Assembly (NCBI RefSeq): GCF_025950095.1
Contig: NZ_JAPDDR010000004.1
Span: forward strand, 186,001 to 250,000
DNA: 64,000 nucleotides
Reading direction: 5' to 3'
Origin: Luteolibacter rhizosphaerae
GTDB taxonomy: Bacteria; Verrucomicrobiota; Verrucomicrobiia; Verrucomicrobiales; Akkermansiaceae
Shown: in pieces, positions 25,238-33,579 of the stretch
How the letters are laid out: the number at the start of each line of letters is the position of its first letter
Position numbering within the stretch: the stretch's first letter is position 1
Notes under the pieces: generated by a model
Told to the model about the DNA's origin: nothing
The model's database searches: none
What the model saw: the letters and a program-made list of their open reading frames with translations, nothing else
Position numbers and translations under genes: made by a program

Positions 25238-26111
25238 ATTGTCAGGGCGAATCGCCGATAGCTCGGCAGTTCGTCCCATTATCGAACCCGTTAATGGCAA
25301 CGCCACTACAATCGGGGCTCTAAACGAGTTCTACCGACAAGGTATGCAGTTCGGTTTGATCGTAAATCCCTCGCATGGGGAATTTGCCGGCAACGAAGCC
25401 AGGCTTCTTTCCGACGTCATCAAGCCTACTGTGCTGGATTACGACAACTTTTTCCCGATTTTGCAGGTCGACCGCAATACGAGCCTTGCCCAGGTGGAAT
25501 GGTTCAAGAAGCAGTTCCCTCAGGAGTGGAAGGCGGTCATCTATAGAGCAATGCCGGAAGTGCCCAGAGTGTTGGACTGGGTCACAACAGACGCGCGGAT
25601 CTATCACCATATCTTTTTGGACGGGAGGGTGTCAGGAGAATACGTCACCCAAGTCCCCGCCGCACGCCGCGTAATGATCAGGGATAATTTCAATAAGCAG
25701 GAGCGCAATAAGGACTATGAGCTAGTTGAGCACTTCACAGACATGAACACCCTCGTAGGCAATCCCGAGGGTGTGGGTTGGGGAGACTTTTCCATAGTTG
25801 GAAGCAAATTTTCGGAAGGTGGGGGCCAAGCTTATGCGGTTGCCATCCACCACGTCCACCAATCGCAAAATGGCGATCATCTTGATGTTAGCCACGCAAT
25901 CTCAGATCGGCAGGACACCGATGAGGACACTCCCGGCAAAGTGATCGAGGCGGTCAACAACCTGCTCTCCCGCGTGGAGAATCTCTACCCCAATGACACC
26001 AGTGCTTGCCGTGAGTATCAGAAGATGTCTCGCACGGGCGTTTCGCGCGGGCTTGGCTACCTTAAACGTCTGGCCATTCGGCATCACCTTGAAATCTTTC
26101 TTCCTCAATGA
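25179..26111 (+). CDS. sce7725 family protein (beta-protein family)
   Basis: 310 residues. The start FPFLRGKQNELIAVREL, then VRPIIEPVNG and LIVNPSHGEFAG are hallmarks of the sce7725 / phage beta-protein (PF14350-type) family, a TIM-barrel-like protein of unknown activity. It partners the sce7726 gene, which it overlaps. Motifs such as LDYDNFFPILQVD and IYHHIFLDGR continue the family pattern. The stop overlaps the next small gene by ATGA, making a three-gene unit. Biological role unknown; a partner or regulator of the nuclease-like protein is likely. Confidence 0.82.
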   Translation: MPTYFPFLRGKQNELIAVRELSGRIADSSAVRPIIEPVNGNATTIGALNEFYRQGMQFGLIVNPSHGEFAGNEARLLSDVIKPTVLDYDNFFPILQVDRNTSLAQVEWFKKQFPQEWKAVIYRAMPEVPRVLDWVTTDARIYHHIFLDGRVSGEYVTQVPAARRVMIRDNFNKQERNKDYELVEHFTDMNTLVGNPEGVGWGDFSIVGSKFSEGGGQAYAVAIHHVHQSQNGDHLDVSHAISDRQDTDEDTPGKVIEAVNNLLSRVENLYPNDTSACREYQKMSRTGVSRGLGYLKRLAIRHHLEIFLPQ

Positions 26112-26374
26112 GCGAGGATACCAACGCGTTCAATCGGCTGCCAGGATTCAAGGAGATGTTGGCACGGATTTCCCAAGTGCCAGCATCTGACGCTGGAGAA
26201 CACGAGCAATTCGATGTGGTGCAGCGTGTGAGAGACGAAAGCAATGGCATCGTCTACAAGCTGATGAGCGATCATCGGTTGACTCCCGCCGAGGTACGCA
26301 AGGCCCTCGCAAATGCATTTCGGAAGACTGACATCTGGCCGGATGACGAATCGGAGATCGAGATTCGTGTGTGA
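26108..26374 (+). CDS. Third small gene of the sce7726/sce7725 unit
   Basis: 88 residues, overlapping sce7725 by ATGA. All-helical and acidic (FKEMLARISQVP, then VVQRVRDESNGIVYKLMSDH and LTPAEVRKALANAFRK) with an acidic end. No family recognised. Tight coupling suggests that it is part of the same system, for instance an accessory or immunity protein; this is inference. Confidence 0.6.
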   Translation: MSEDTNAFNRLPGFKEMLARISQVPASDAGEHEQFDVVQRVRDESNGIVYKLMSDHRLTPAEVRKALANAFRKTDIWPDDESEIEIRV

Positions 26375-26478
26375 ATGCGCGGCTTTTCCTTTTCCCTTCC
26401 TCTCCGGAGCCAAGGAGATACCGGGGCAGCCCCCCGGGGTTTTCTATTTCCCCATCTCCCGCGCCACCCTCAGAACCG

Positions 26479-26742
26479 CTAGCACCACAGAGCGCCATGG
26501 GCCATGTGGTAGGCATTGAGCGGCTTGGGCACCTCGATGCGGACCTCGACCGGCCGGGCCTCCTTGTCCTCCCCGTTCCAGTCCCACTCGTGGCGCATGA
26601 AGTTCACCAGCATCTCGCGCGCGCTCCGCTCGAACTCGGTGGCCGGGGCCTGCCCGTTGTACGCTGAAGGGCGCAGCTCGACCACCATATCGAGCGCGAA
26701 GTCATCGCGGATGCCGACCTTGAAGTAGTGCCTAGGGTTCAT
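26479..26742 (-). CDS. Small hypothetical protein
   Basis: 87 residues from ATG 26742. This start is chosen because a good promoter lies just upstream on the minus strand (26771-26800), placing the transcription start near 26764 and excluding an in-frame ATG at 26787. Alternating strands and helices (FKVGIRDDFALDMVVELRP, then FERSAREMLVNFMRHEWDW). Soluble. No family. Confidence 0.5.
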   Translation of the reverse strand: MNPRHYFKVGIRDDFALDMVVELRPSAYNGQAPATEFERSAREMLVNFMRHEWDWNGEDKEARPVEVRIEVPKPLNAYHMAHGALWC

Positions 26743-26770
26743 GGGAGTGAACGCCCGGATCGCTAAGCCC

Positions 26771-26800
26771 ATTTTACGAGACGTCAAGAAACGCTGTCAA
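26771..26800 (-). promoter_or_regulatory. Sigma-70-type promoter
   Basis: On the minus strand: -35 TTGACA (26795-26800), 18-base spacer, -10 TAAAAT (26771-26776). It drives the 87-residue gene that starts at 26742. Confidence 0.6.
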
Positions 26801-26969
26801 TTGAATACCTACATTTCTGTAGTAAAAAACCCTCTAGCCAAGTAATCGACGGTACGTATTCGTGTAGTGGTCAAGCTTCCCCCCGCTTGATACACCTCCC
26901 CCCAGCGAGCCCCGTGCTCGATCCCGCTGCTCCACCGGGGGCAGCGGGATCACCCAAACAAAACCTCCC

Positions 26970-27164
26970 ATGTATACTACCCAAAAGCTCGAAGAGGAGA
27001 TCGCTCGCGATCTTGATGCCCTATCCGGCGAGGGTGCCGCTAAAATTTGCAACATCCTAAGGGGCCTCCTGACCTGCCTCCACGACTTGAACACGCGGCT
27101 CAGTGTAATAGAAAAGGGCCGAAGCGAGGGAGATGTGTCACCTGCTGATGGGCTGCCGCGGTAA
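26970..27164 (+). CDS. Small helical protein, paralogue of the one at 43.5 kb
   Basis: 64 residues, one long amphipathic helix pair (LDALSGEGAAKICNILRGL, LTCLHDLNTRLSVIEK). A second gene in this window (43493-43678, minus strand) encodes the same segment with about 20 of 34 residues identical, including C-x-x-L-R-G-L-x-T-C-x-x-D-L-N. The repeat within one genome supports it as a real gene. Function unknown; size suggests a small interaction or DNA-associated protein. Confidence 0.6.
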   Translation: MYTTQKLEEEIARDLDALSGEGAAKICNILRGLLTCLHDLNTRLSVIEKGRSEGDVSPADGLPR

Positions 27165-27262
27165 ATCCCGCGCCACACCCTCGAGGATCCGGCCCTGTGC
27201 CTCGACGAAGGATCGCTCGGTGGAAAATGCCTCGCGCGAGTCGTGGTCTGGCTTAGAAGTCT

Positions 27263-27478
27263 ATGATGGAGATCGTTTTCCGAACCTACGAGACCGCCAC
27301 AGAAGTCGAAGCCGCCCTGCTCAAAGCAGCCGAAGCATTCCTCGAAGAGTCGGAGCAGGCCGAGGCGGGCCTTGAAACTCAGCTCGAGTCCGGCTCCGCC
27401 CTCATCATCACGGTGACACGATGCCAGAAGGATGGTCACGCTGGAGCGAAAAGCGCCGAGGCCCCGGAGGCACCGTAG
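27263..27478 (+). CDS. Small hypothetical protein
   Basis: 71 residues (or 70 from the second ATG): strand IVFRTYETATEVEAAL, acidic helix LLKAAEAFLEESEQAEAG, strand ALIITVTRC, and a flexible tail. A simple alpha/beta small protein with no family. Confidence 0.4.
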   Translation: MMEIVFRTYETATEVEAALLKAAEAFLEESEQAEAGLETQLESGSALIITVTRCQKDGHAGAKSAEAPEAP

Positions 27479-27835
27479 GAATTGTTTTCTCCGTGGCTCA
27501 TGGCTTCTCAAGTTCCCGAGCCACTCCCTCCAAGATCAGCCCTTGGGCCTTGATCGCCTCGGTCTGCCTCCCGCTTCTCTCGTAAGGTGCAGAGAAGACC
27601 GCCGCGGAGTTCGACACGCGACGGCCTTCCGAGGCGTGGGAGCGGGATGCCGGCTTCTAGACCAATTCGATAATTCCAAATCCAGGCGTAACACGCCATG
27701 GTAGGCGAGCCCGCGGTCCGCTTGGCTCATGCGGTAATTTCAGCTTTCACCTGAGCCTGCTGGTTCCCTACACGTTTACGTTCGGCAATGAAAAAGCTCG
27801 AACGATACTAGGGTCTTCTGTCCAGCGTGGTGGGG
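27479..27835. other. Intergenic stretch with a gene-end remnant
   Basis: No complete gene. On the minus strand around 27489-27560 an open frame without a start codon ends in AQGLILEGVARELEKP. The same kind of ending, AQGRILEGVARDLPRQP, occurs on the minus strand at about 27145-27205. These look like remnants of related gene ends. Confidence 0.35.
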
Positions 27836-28969
27836 ATGCCTACCCTAACCCGCTATCCCCTCTTCCAGATGATCTGGTCTATTCCCGCCGTCAGAGTGGC
27901 GGAGCAGTATGGTATCTCCAGCAATGCCCTGGGCAAGATCTGTGAGGCAATGGACATCCCGACTCCGCCGAGAGGTTATTGGGCGAAGGTCCAAGCCGGG
28001 CATCAGCCAGAAAAAGGAAGTCTTCCACTTGAAGGCGTGGGAACCGTTTTGAGCTGGAAGATCGACACGGTTGCAAGTTCCAACCTGAGAGAGGCAGCAC
28101 GGAAGCGCGCACTCCAACGCTCGGCCGAAGCGAATCTTGATCAGCCTCCTTTGAAGACAAGCCTGGAACGTCTGCACCCCTTGATTGTCTCCACGAGAAT
28201 CGAGTTTCGGCAGAGCCTGCTCGGGTGGAAGCGGCGAAGCAGGGATTCTCGGCGGTGGATAGATCTTCGTGTATCCAAACAGCAGTTAGATCGGGGCCTA
28301 CTGTTCTTGGAGAATCTGGTCAGGACCGCGGAGGCGCGTGGTATTTGCTTTCGATGCAAAGCCGATTTGCCGCCCTTCGATAGGAGCACCAACTGGTGCT
28401 ACCGCTGTTTCTTTCATGTGGACGGAATCTCTTTCAATTTCCGCTTGAAGGAGATAGGTGCGCGGCGCTTTCAGCTCTCGGTCTCGGATAGCCATGACGT
28501 GGAAATCTTCACTTGGCGCGACGCAAGAGGCGCACCGATTGAGGAAAGAATCCCCGGCATCGTGCATCGCGTTTGCGAAGAGATATCCTCGCGAATCGCC
28601 AAAAGGCCGAGGCCAGAAGAGCCAGTCGAACGTGAAGCGCGGCTACGAGCTGAGCGGGAACGACTAGCAGAGCGGGAGCGAGTGGCAGGGGAAAGACAAG
28701 AGGCTGAGAAACAACTCAAATTGCGCGAAGCTGCCAGAGCGGCTGCAGAAAATACCTTGCTTGAGAATGCACGAGCTTCTCAGCGGGCGGCGCAACTCGA
28801 AGTATACCTAGAGCGTGTGGAGAGGCACCATGATATCGCCGCCTTCCCAGAGGCCCGCCTCTGGTTGGAGTGGGGAAGAGAGCGATTGAGAGCTCTCAGG
28901 GCCGTGGAGAAGGAGCCTTGGAGAGATGGAGGATTCGTCTACTTTCTTCAGCAACTGAAGGAACCCTGA
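27836..28969 (+). CDS. HTH-like N-terminal, coiled-coil protein of mobile regions
   Basis: 377 residues from ATG 27836 (a GTG 9 bp earlier is possible). Residues about 1-50 (PLFQMIWSIPAVRVAEQYGI, then NALGKICEAMDIPTPPRGYW) form a helix-turn-helix followed by a GYW ending, a recurrent N-terminal arrangement in unnamed proteins of mobile and defence regions. A central domain has cysteines (ICFRCK, NWCYRC). Residues about 260-340 are a charged coiled coil with many Arg and Glu. It probably binds DNA. Lower GC than the backbone. Function unknown. Confidence 0.6.
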   Translation: MPTLTRYPLFQMIWSIPAVRVAEQYGISSNALGKICEAMDIPTPPRGYWAKVQAGHQPEKGSLPLEGVGTVLSWKIDTVASSNLREAARKRALQRSAEANLDQPPLKTSLERLHPLIVSTRIEFRQSLLGWKRRSRDSRRWIDLRVSKQQLDRGLLFLENLVRTAEARGICFRCKADLPPFDRSTNWCYRCFFHVDGISFNFRLKEIGARRFQLSVSDSHDVEIFTWRDARGAPIEERIPGIVHRVCEEISSRIAKRPRPEEPVEREARLRAERERLAERERVAGERQEAEKQLKLREAARAAAENTLLENARASQRAAQLEVYLERVERHHDIAAFPEARLWLEWGRERLRALRAVEKEPWRDGGFVYFLQQLKEP

Positions 28970-29303
28970 TCGCAGCAGCAGTGGCTCCCACAAAGGGATT
29001 AGACCTAGGTTACCGCCATGAGTGAGAGAAGGGTGGAGTGATCCTGAAATGTTCCAAAAACCGGGGTGTGCTGATACCGGGCAGGAAAGGGCAAACCCCG
29101 TAAATAAAAGGGTGGGAAGATCCCGGACTTTCCCGGCGTGTATGTGCGGTAGATTCGAGTCCGGCCGGTGGCACTTTCAGATAGGCCTTGCGGAGGCCTA
29201 TTCTGCCCGCCGGGGAGCGCCCGGTTAGAAAAATCGCGGGTCCTTGGGGGCTAGGGCCCAACAGCCTCTTGACAGAGGGCATGCGCTTGTTCATTCCCGC
29301 TCC
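28970..29303. other. Intergenic region at the island border
   Basis: No gene. It contains a tRNA-like TTCGAGTCC string at 29153-29161 without a foldable tRNA, a perfect 8-bp inverted repeat ATAGGCCT/AGGCCTAT (29181-29188 and 29194-29201), and a TTGACA at 29269-29274 that could be the -35 box for the HU gene, with only a poor -10 (CATTCC). Confidence 0.4.
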
Positions 29304-29633
29304 ATGGCCAAGAAGCAAACTCCCATCAAAGATCGTTACTCCAAGACCCAGATCCTCGACCAGATCGCCGCAGAGACCGGCCTCGCCCGCAAGCAAGTGG
29401 CCGGCGTGCTCGACAGCCTGAACGGCATCATCGGCGGTCACCTCGACAAGCGCGGTGTGGGTGAGTTCGTGCTCCCCGGCCTGCTGAAGATCTCCACCGT
29501 CAAGAAGCCGGCCGTGAAGGCTCGCAAGGGCATCAACCCCTTCACCAAGGAAGAAGTCACCTTCAAGGCCAAGCCGGCCAGCGTCGCCGTCAAGGTTCGC
29601 CCGCTGAAGGCCCTCAAGGACATGGCTCTCTGA
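29304..29633 (+). CDS. HU family DNA-binding protein
   Basis: 109 residues from ATG 29304. Typical HU helices (YSKTQILDQIAAETGLARKQ, VAGVLDSLNGIIGGHL) followed by the beta-arm region (FVLPGLLKISTVKKPAVKAR, KGINPFTKEEVTFKAKP), where the Arg/Asn-Pro tip NPFT inserts into the DNA minor groove. It acts as a dimeric nucleoid protein that bends DNA. A longer upstream frame was rejected because its extra 20 residues do not look like HU. A good terminator follows. Confidence 0.92.
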   Translation: MAKKQTPIKDRYSKTQILDQIAAETGLARKQVAGVLDSLNGIIGGHLDKRGVGEFVLPGLLKISTVKKPAVKARKGINPFTKEEVTFKAKPASVAVKVRPLKALKDMAL

Positions 29634-29654
29634 TCGGATTCAGTTTTCCCGAAG

Positions 29655-29690
29655 CCCCGGCCAAGCTTGCTTGGCCGGGGTTTTCGCTTT
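29655..29690 (+). terminator. Rho-independent terminator after HU gene
   Basis: 11-bp stem CCCCGGCCAAG / CTTGGCCGGGG (29655-29665 with 29670-29680), 4-base loop, followed by TTTTCGCTTTT. Confidence 0.9.
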
Positions 29691-29729
29691 TCGGGCCGAC
29701 GCCTCGAAAACCTCTCCGATCGTGGAGAA

Positions 29730-32700
29730 ATGTGGAATGGCTCAGCCAAGGGTTGGGAAGTGCGCGGGAAGTCTGGAACAATCCCGGGCGAGGTGGCGGG
29801 ACCGATTCCAGAATATAGGAAACAGCGAGCGCTTCGGGCTCTCGCATGGCCTTTGGCTGCACTGGTCTCCACGGCAGTCGCCTTGGGGCAGCCACTTCCT
29901 CTGAAGTCTCTTTGGGAGCGCTCGGTAAGCGGTGGGATCTCAAGCGAACCCATTCAAGTGGCCGGAACGATCTTGGCCGCGGATCCAGCCGGCGGGCGCT
30001 TGGCGATGGCGGATGATTCCGGTGGGTTCATCTTGGAACTCCGGCTTCCCCCGGAAGCTTGGCCTCGGATCGAAGTGGGGAAGACGGTCGCATTCGGGTT
30101 CCCTCCCAACCGCTTCGTGCGCCGCGGCTGCGAAATCGACTGTGGCGGCGGTTACCTGATCGAGATCGACGGCCGACATCCGCCGGTCGGGCGTCGCGGC
30201 TCCCTGTATCTCCCGAAGGGCAGGCATCCTCTTCTCGTGGAGTGGTTCAACGGGCAGGCGACTTCTCTCCTCCAGCTTGGTGTCGAGGGCCCGGGCGGAA
30301 GCCATCCGATCATCCCGGAGACTTGGCTCTCACCTCTGAATGGGAACGGGCCGGGTCTGAACTACGAGCGCTTCCGGGTCCGCGAGATCAGCTCTCTCGA
30401 TGAGATCCCGGTCGAAGGCAAGGGCGAGAAGAGGGGAGTTGCCGCGAAGATCGACACTACCTGGGCGGAAGGCCTGGAGAATGTTGCCCTACGATTCTCA
30501 GGGATGATCGAGGTTCCTGCCGACGGGGTTTATGCCTTCCACCTCGGCTGCGACGATGGAGCTCGGCTGAAGGTCGGGGATGCCTCGCCGTCCTTGGAAG
30601 TTCTACCTGACCTCGAGCCTGTTTCTGATTCCGACTGGGAGTCGCTTGAAGGGAATGTCGCTTATGCGGCATTGGAAGGAGGCCATCTCCGCATCGAGCT
30701 AATGGCGGATCAGAAGCGCGCGGAGCTGATGGTGCTGAATCCCGCCGGGCTGGACCCATGGACCCTACCGGGTCGGCGGATCAGGGGCACGGGCATGGCC
30801 TACGAGGGCGGCGTCTGCGTGCTCTCGGCGGCGCAGCTGGCCTTCACCTCGCCCGGTGTCGATCCGGGGCGGCAGCTCACCTTGGCAGCGCAAGTCCGCG
30901 CCCTGCAGCCGGAGGATGCGCGTAAGGCGCATCCGGTGCTGCTCCAAGGCGTGGTCACGATGGCGAACTATCGCTCGATGGTGCTTCAGGACGATAGCGG
31001 CGGCATCTTCGTTCTCGCGGATTCGACTCCGCTGGATCCGGTCCCCGAGCCCGGTGAGTGGTGGGTCGTGGAGGGGATCACCACCTCCGGGGATTTCTCG
31101 CCTATCGTCGTGGCGCAGCAGTGCCGTTTCTTGCGCCCCGGTGCCTTGCCCCCTCCGCGTCGTCCGAGCTGGGAGGAGATTCTCAATGGCAGGCTCGATG
31201 CCGAGCAGGTGGAGATCGAAGGCATCGTGATCGGCTTGGGCTCGAACCAGTCCGAGCTGCTCACGCGCGATGGCACGGTCGTGATCCAGAGCAATACCTT
31301 CTACCCGCTGCCTGCCGAATTCCGTCTCGGCACGGCCGGTGTCTTGGCGGGTGCCCGGGTAAAGCTCCGCGGTGTCTTCGCCACCAGTTGGAATAGCCAG
31401 CTCGGCAGATTGCAGCCCGGGGTTTTCTCCTTGGGGAATGCCAGCCTTTCCGTCGTCGAGTTGGCTCCCCGGGATCCGGACGAGGTGCCCCTGATGACGA
31501 TCCCCGACCTGTGGAAGTTCGCTTCGAAGTCGACCGCTTTGAACCGCGTGCGGCTCCGAGGGCAGATGATGGCACGCACCGCCGATACGCTGCTCCTTTC
31601 CGCTGGGCAACGCGGCCTGCGGCTGGCCTGCAGCTCCGCGCAGGGTGCCGTGCCGGGCGATGAGGTTGAAGTCATCGGCTTCGCCCGCACCGGGCCCATC
31701 TCTCCCGTGATCGTTCATCCTGAACTACGGATCCTGAGGCACGCGGCCCTCCCATCACCGGCGGTTTTGTTACCGTCGCAGCTCCCGGACCCATCGCGCG
31801 ATGGTACTTTGATCCGGATCGATGGGCGCGTGATCAGCGATACGATCCAAAGCGATGAGCGGAGGCTGGAGCTGGATTCCGGCTCACTGCGCTTCATTGC
31901 CTCCGGCCCTGCGGGCGGGCAGGGAGAAAAGCCTTTGCCGCGCGATTCCAAGATCAGCGTGGACGGGGTTTACTTCGCCGTGAGCTCCGATCCCTTGGCC
32001 CGTGGGCCCGGGGAATTCGAGATCCGGATGGCCGATGCCCAAGCCGTAAAGCTCATCTCCCAGCCATCCTGGTGGAGTACCCGTCGTTTGCTCTTGCTGG
32101 TGGCATTCCTCTTCGGCGGGCTGGCTCTCCTAATGGGGTGGACCGCCGTTCTCCAGCGGCTGGTTCGTCGTCGGACCTCTCAGCTCGCGGTGGAAATCGC
32201 GCATAAGGAGCGTGCGGAGGCGGAGAGGTCGCTCGAACAGGAGCGCGCACGCGTGGCCCGTGATCTCCACGACGAACTCGGCGCGGGGCTCACGGAGATC
32301 GGGCTGCTCGGGTCGCTGATGGGCAACCCGGCGATTCCCAGCACCACGAAGTCGGGCTATGTCGGCACGCTCGGCGATGTCTCCCGCTCCTTGGTATCCT
32401 CACTGGATGAAATCGTTTGGGCGATCAATCCGGACTACGATACCGTGGATGATTTGGGCAGCTACCTCTGGCTACAGGCCCAACGCTTGCTGAATCCCGC
32501 CGGGATCGAATGCAGTCCCTTGGGGCCGTTGGAGATTCCCAGCGGCCATCTCGGCTCGCGCTCCCGGCATTCCCTCCTGCTGGCCTTCAAGGAGGCCTTG
32601 AATAACGTGATCAAGCACTCCGGTGCCAGCCGCGTGGATCTCTCGATCCGGGTGGAGCAGGAGAATGTCGTGGTGAACATCGCGGACAATGGCGAGGGCA

Positions 32701-32849
32701 TCCACGCCAATGAAACAAGGCTCCCCGGTAGCCAAGGTATCACTGGCATGCACGAGCGGATGCGCGAGCTTGATGGTGAGTGCGAGATTCTGCCTGGTCT
32801 CGATGGCGGGACCGTCGTCCGCCTGACCCTTCCCCTTAGATCCCCATGA
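29730..32849 (+). CDS. Membrane sensor histidine kinase with PA14-like and OB-like sensor region
   Basis: About 1039 residues. A hydrophobic segment near the N-terminus (ALAWPLAALVSTAVALGQ) is the signal or anchor. Residues about 240-290 look like a PA14-type module (VPADGVYAFHLGCDDGARLK). Two or three beta-barrel repeats follow (VLLQGVVTMANYRSMVLQDD, then VEIEGIVIGLGSN, then VRLRGQMMARTADTLLLSAG). A transmembrane helix lies near 790-810. The kinase core is of the HisKA_3 (NarL/DesK) type: ERARVARDLHDELGAGL with His847, then an ATPase lid KEALNNVIKHSG and NIADNGEGIH. It overlaps the response regulator gene by ATGA. The ligand is unknown; sugar or polysaccharide sensing is plausible. Confidence 0.85.
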   Translation: MWNGSAKGWEVRGKSGTIPGEVAGPIPEYRKQRALRALAWPLAALVSTAVALGQPLPLKSLWERSVSGGISSEPIQVAGTILAADPAGGRLAMADDSGGFILELRLPPEAWPRIEVGKTVAFGFPPNRFVRRGCEIDCGGGYLIEIDGRHPPVGRRGSLYLPKGRHPLLVEWFNGQATSLLQLGVEGPGGSHPIIPETWLSPLNGNGPGLNYERFRVREISSLDEIPVEGKGEKRGVAAKIDTTWAEGLENVALRFSGMIEVPADGVYAFHLGCDDGARLKVGDASPSLEVLPDLEPVSDSDWESLEGNVAYAALEGGHLRIELMADQKRAELMVLNPAGLDPWTLPGRRIRGTGMAYEGGVCVLSAAQLAFTSPGVDPGRQLTLAAQVRALQPEDARKAHPVLLQGVVTMANYRSMVLQDDSGGIFVLADSTPLDPVPEPGEWWVVEGITTSGDFSPIVVAQQCRFLRPGALPPPRRPSWEEILNGRLDAEQVEIEGIVIGLGSNQSELLTRDGTVVIQSNTFYPLPAEFRLGTAGVLAGARVKLRGVFATSWNSQLGRLQPGVFSLGNASLSVVELAPRDPDEVPLMTIPDLWKFASKSTALNRVRLRGQMMARTADTLLLSAGQRGLRLACSSAQGAVPGDEVEVIGFARTGPISPVIVHPELRILRHAALPSPAVLLPSQLPDPSRDGTLIRIDGRVISDTIQSDERRLELDSGSLRFIASGPAGGQGEKPLPRDSKISVDGVYFAVSSDPLARGPGEFEIRMADAQAVKLISQPSWWSTRRLLLLVAFLFGGLALLMGWTAVLQRLVRRRTSQLAVEIAHKERAEAERSLEQERARVARDLHDELGAGLTEIGLLGSLMGNPAIPSTTKSGYVGTLGDVSRSLVSSLDEIVWAINPDYDTVDDLGSYLWLQAQRLLNPAGIECSPLGPLEIPSGHLGSRSRHSLLLAFKEALNNVIKHSGASRVDLSIRVEQENVVVNIADNGEGIHANETRLPGSQGITGMHERMRELDGECEILPGLDGGTVVRLTLPLRSP

Positions 32850-33484
32850 AGGAATCGAAAATCCCCATAGCCGTGGTCGAGGACAACTACACCACGCGCG
32901 ATGCCCTGAAAACGATCATCGACCTCGATCCAGAGTTCGAATGCGTGGGAACCTGCGCCACCGGCGAGGAGGCCCTGAAGCTTTTGCCGAAGGTCTCGCC
33001 CGAGATCGTGTTGATGGACATCCAGCTTCCCGGCATGTCCGGCATCGATTGCGTGCGGCGTCTGCGTGAAGCCTTGCCCGATGTGTTGATCGTGATGGTC
33101 ACGGTTTACGAGGATCCGGTGCGCATCTTCAGCGCGCTCCGCGCCGGGGCGAATGGCTATCTGCTCAAGCGCTCGACGCCGGAGGAGATCCTCTCCGCGA
33201 TTCGCGAGGTTCGGCGCGGCGGCGGAGCGATGAGCGGCGGCGTGGCGATGAAGGTGATCCAGTACTTCAGCGGCCAAGAGAAGCAGAGCCAAGAGCTCGA
33301 TTCCCTGTCCCGCCGCGAGTCCGAGGTGCTCGAGCTGCTCTCCTGTGGCTTGGGGAACAAGGAGATCGCGGACCGGCTCGGCGTCTCCACGGAGGCGGTG
33401 CGCTGGCACCTGCGGAGCATCTATACCAAGCTCCACGTGCACAATCGCACGGAGGCCGCCATGAAGTTCCGGGGCAATTTGTGA
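32846..33484 (+). CDS. NarL/LuxR-type response regulator
   Basis: 212 residues. Receiver domain 1-125 with the phospho-acceptor Asp58 in IVLMDIQLPG, acidic pair VVEDN (10-14) and Lys in LLKRS. LuxR-type helix-turn-helix at about 148-210 (LSRRESEVLELLSCGLGNKE, IADRLGVSTEAVRWHLRSIY). Partner of the kinase encoded directly upstream with a 4-bp overlap; phosphotransfer from His847 to Asp58 is expected. Targets may be the secreted-protein genes downstream. Confidence 0.92.
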   Translation: MKESKIPIAVVEDNYTTRDALKTIIDLDPEFECVGTCATGEEALKLLPKVSPEIVLMDIQLPGMSGIDCVRRLREALPDVLIVMVTVYEDPVRIFSALRAGANGYLLKRSTPEEILSAIREVRRGGGAMSGGVAMKVIQYFSGQEKQSQELDSLSRRESEVLELLSCGLGNKEIADRLGVSTEAVRWHLRSIYTKLHVHNRTEAAMKFRGNL

Positions 33485-33579
33485 GGGCGGGCCTTTCTCT
33501 CCGCTTGGAGAGGTAGGCGGGGAGAGACCGGGGCCTAGGCTCGGGATGGATCGGGGACCAATCCCGACCGCCCTTTGGA

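Noticed and set aside
26834-27511. 225-residue minus-strand frame
   Set aside because: Low-complexity Arg/Ser composition and overlap with two better plus-strand genes; a shadow.
29100-29175. Possible tRNA gene (TTCGAGTCC)
   Set aside because: T-stem and acceptor arms do not pair within tRNA length.
29667-29729. Upstream extension of the sensor kinase start
   Set aside because: The extra codons lie inside the HU terminator hairpin.
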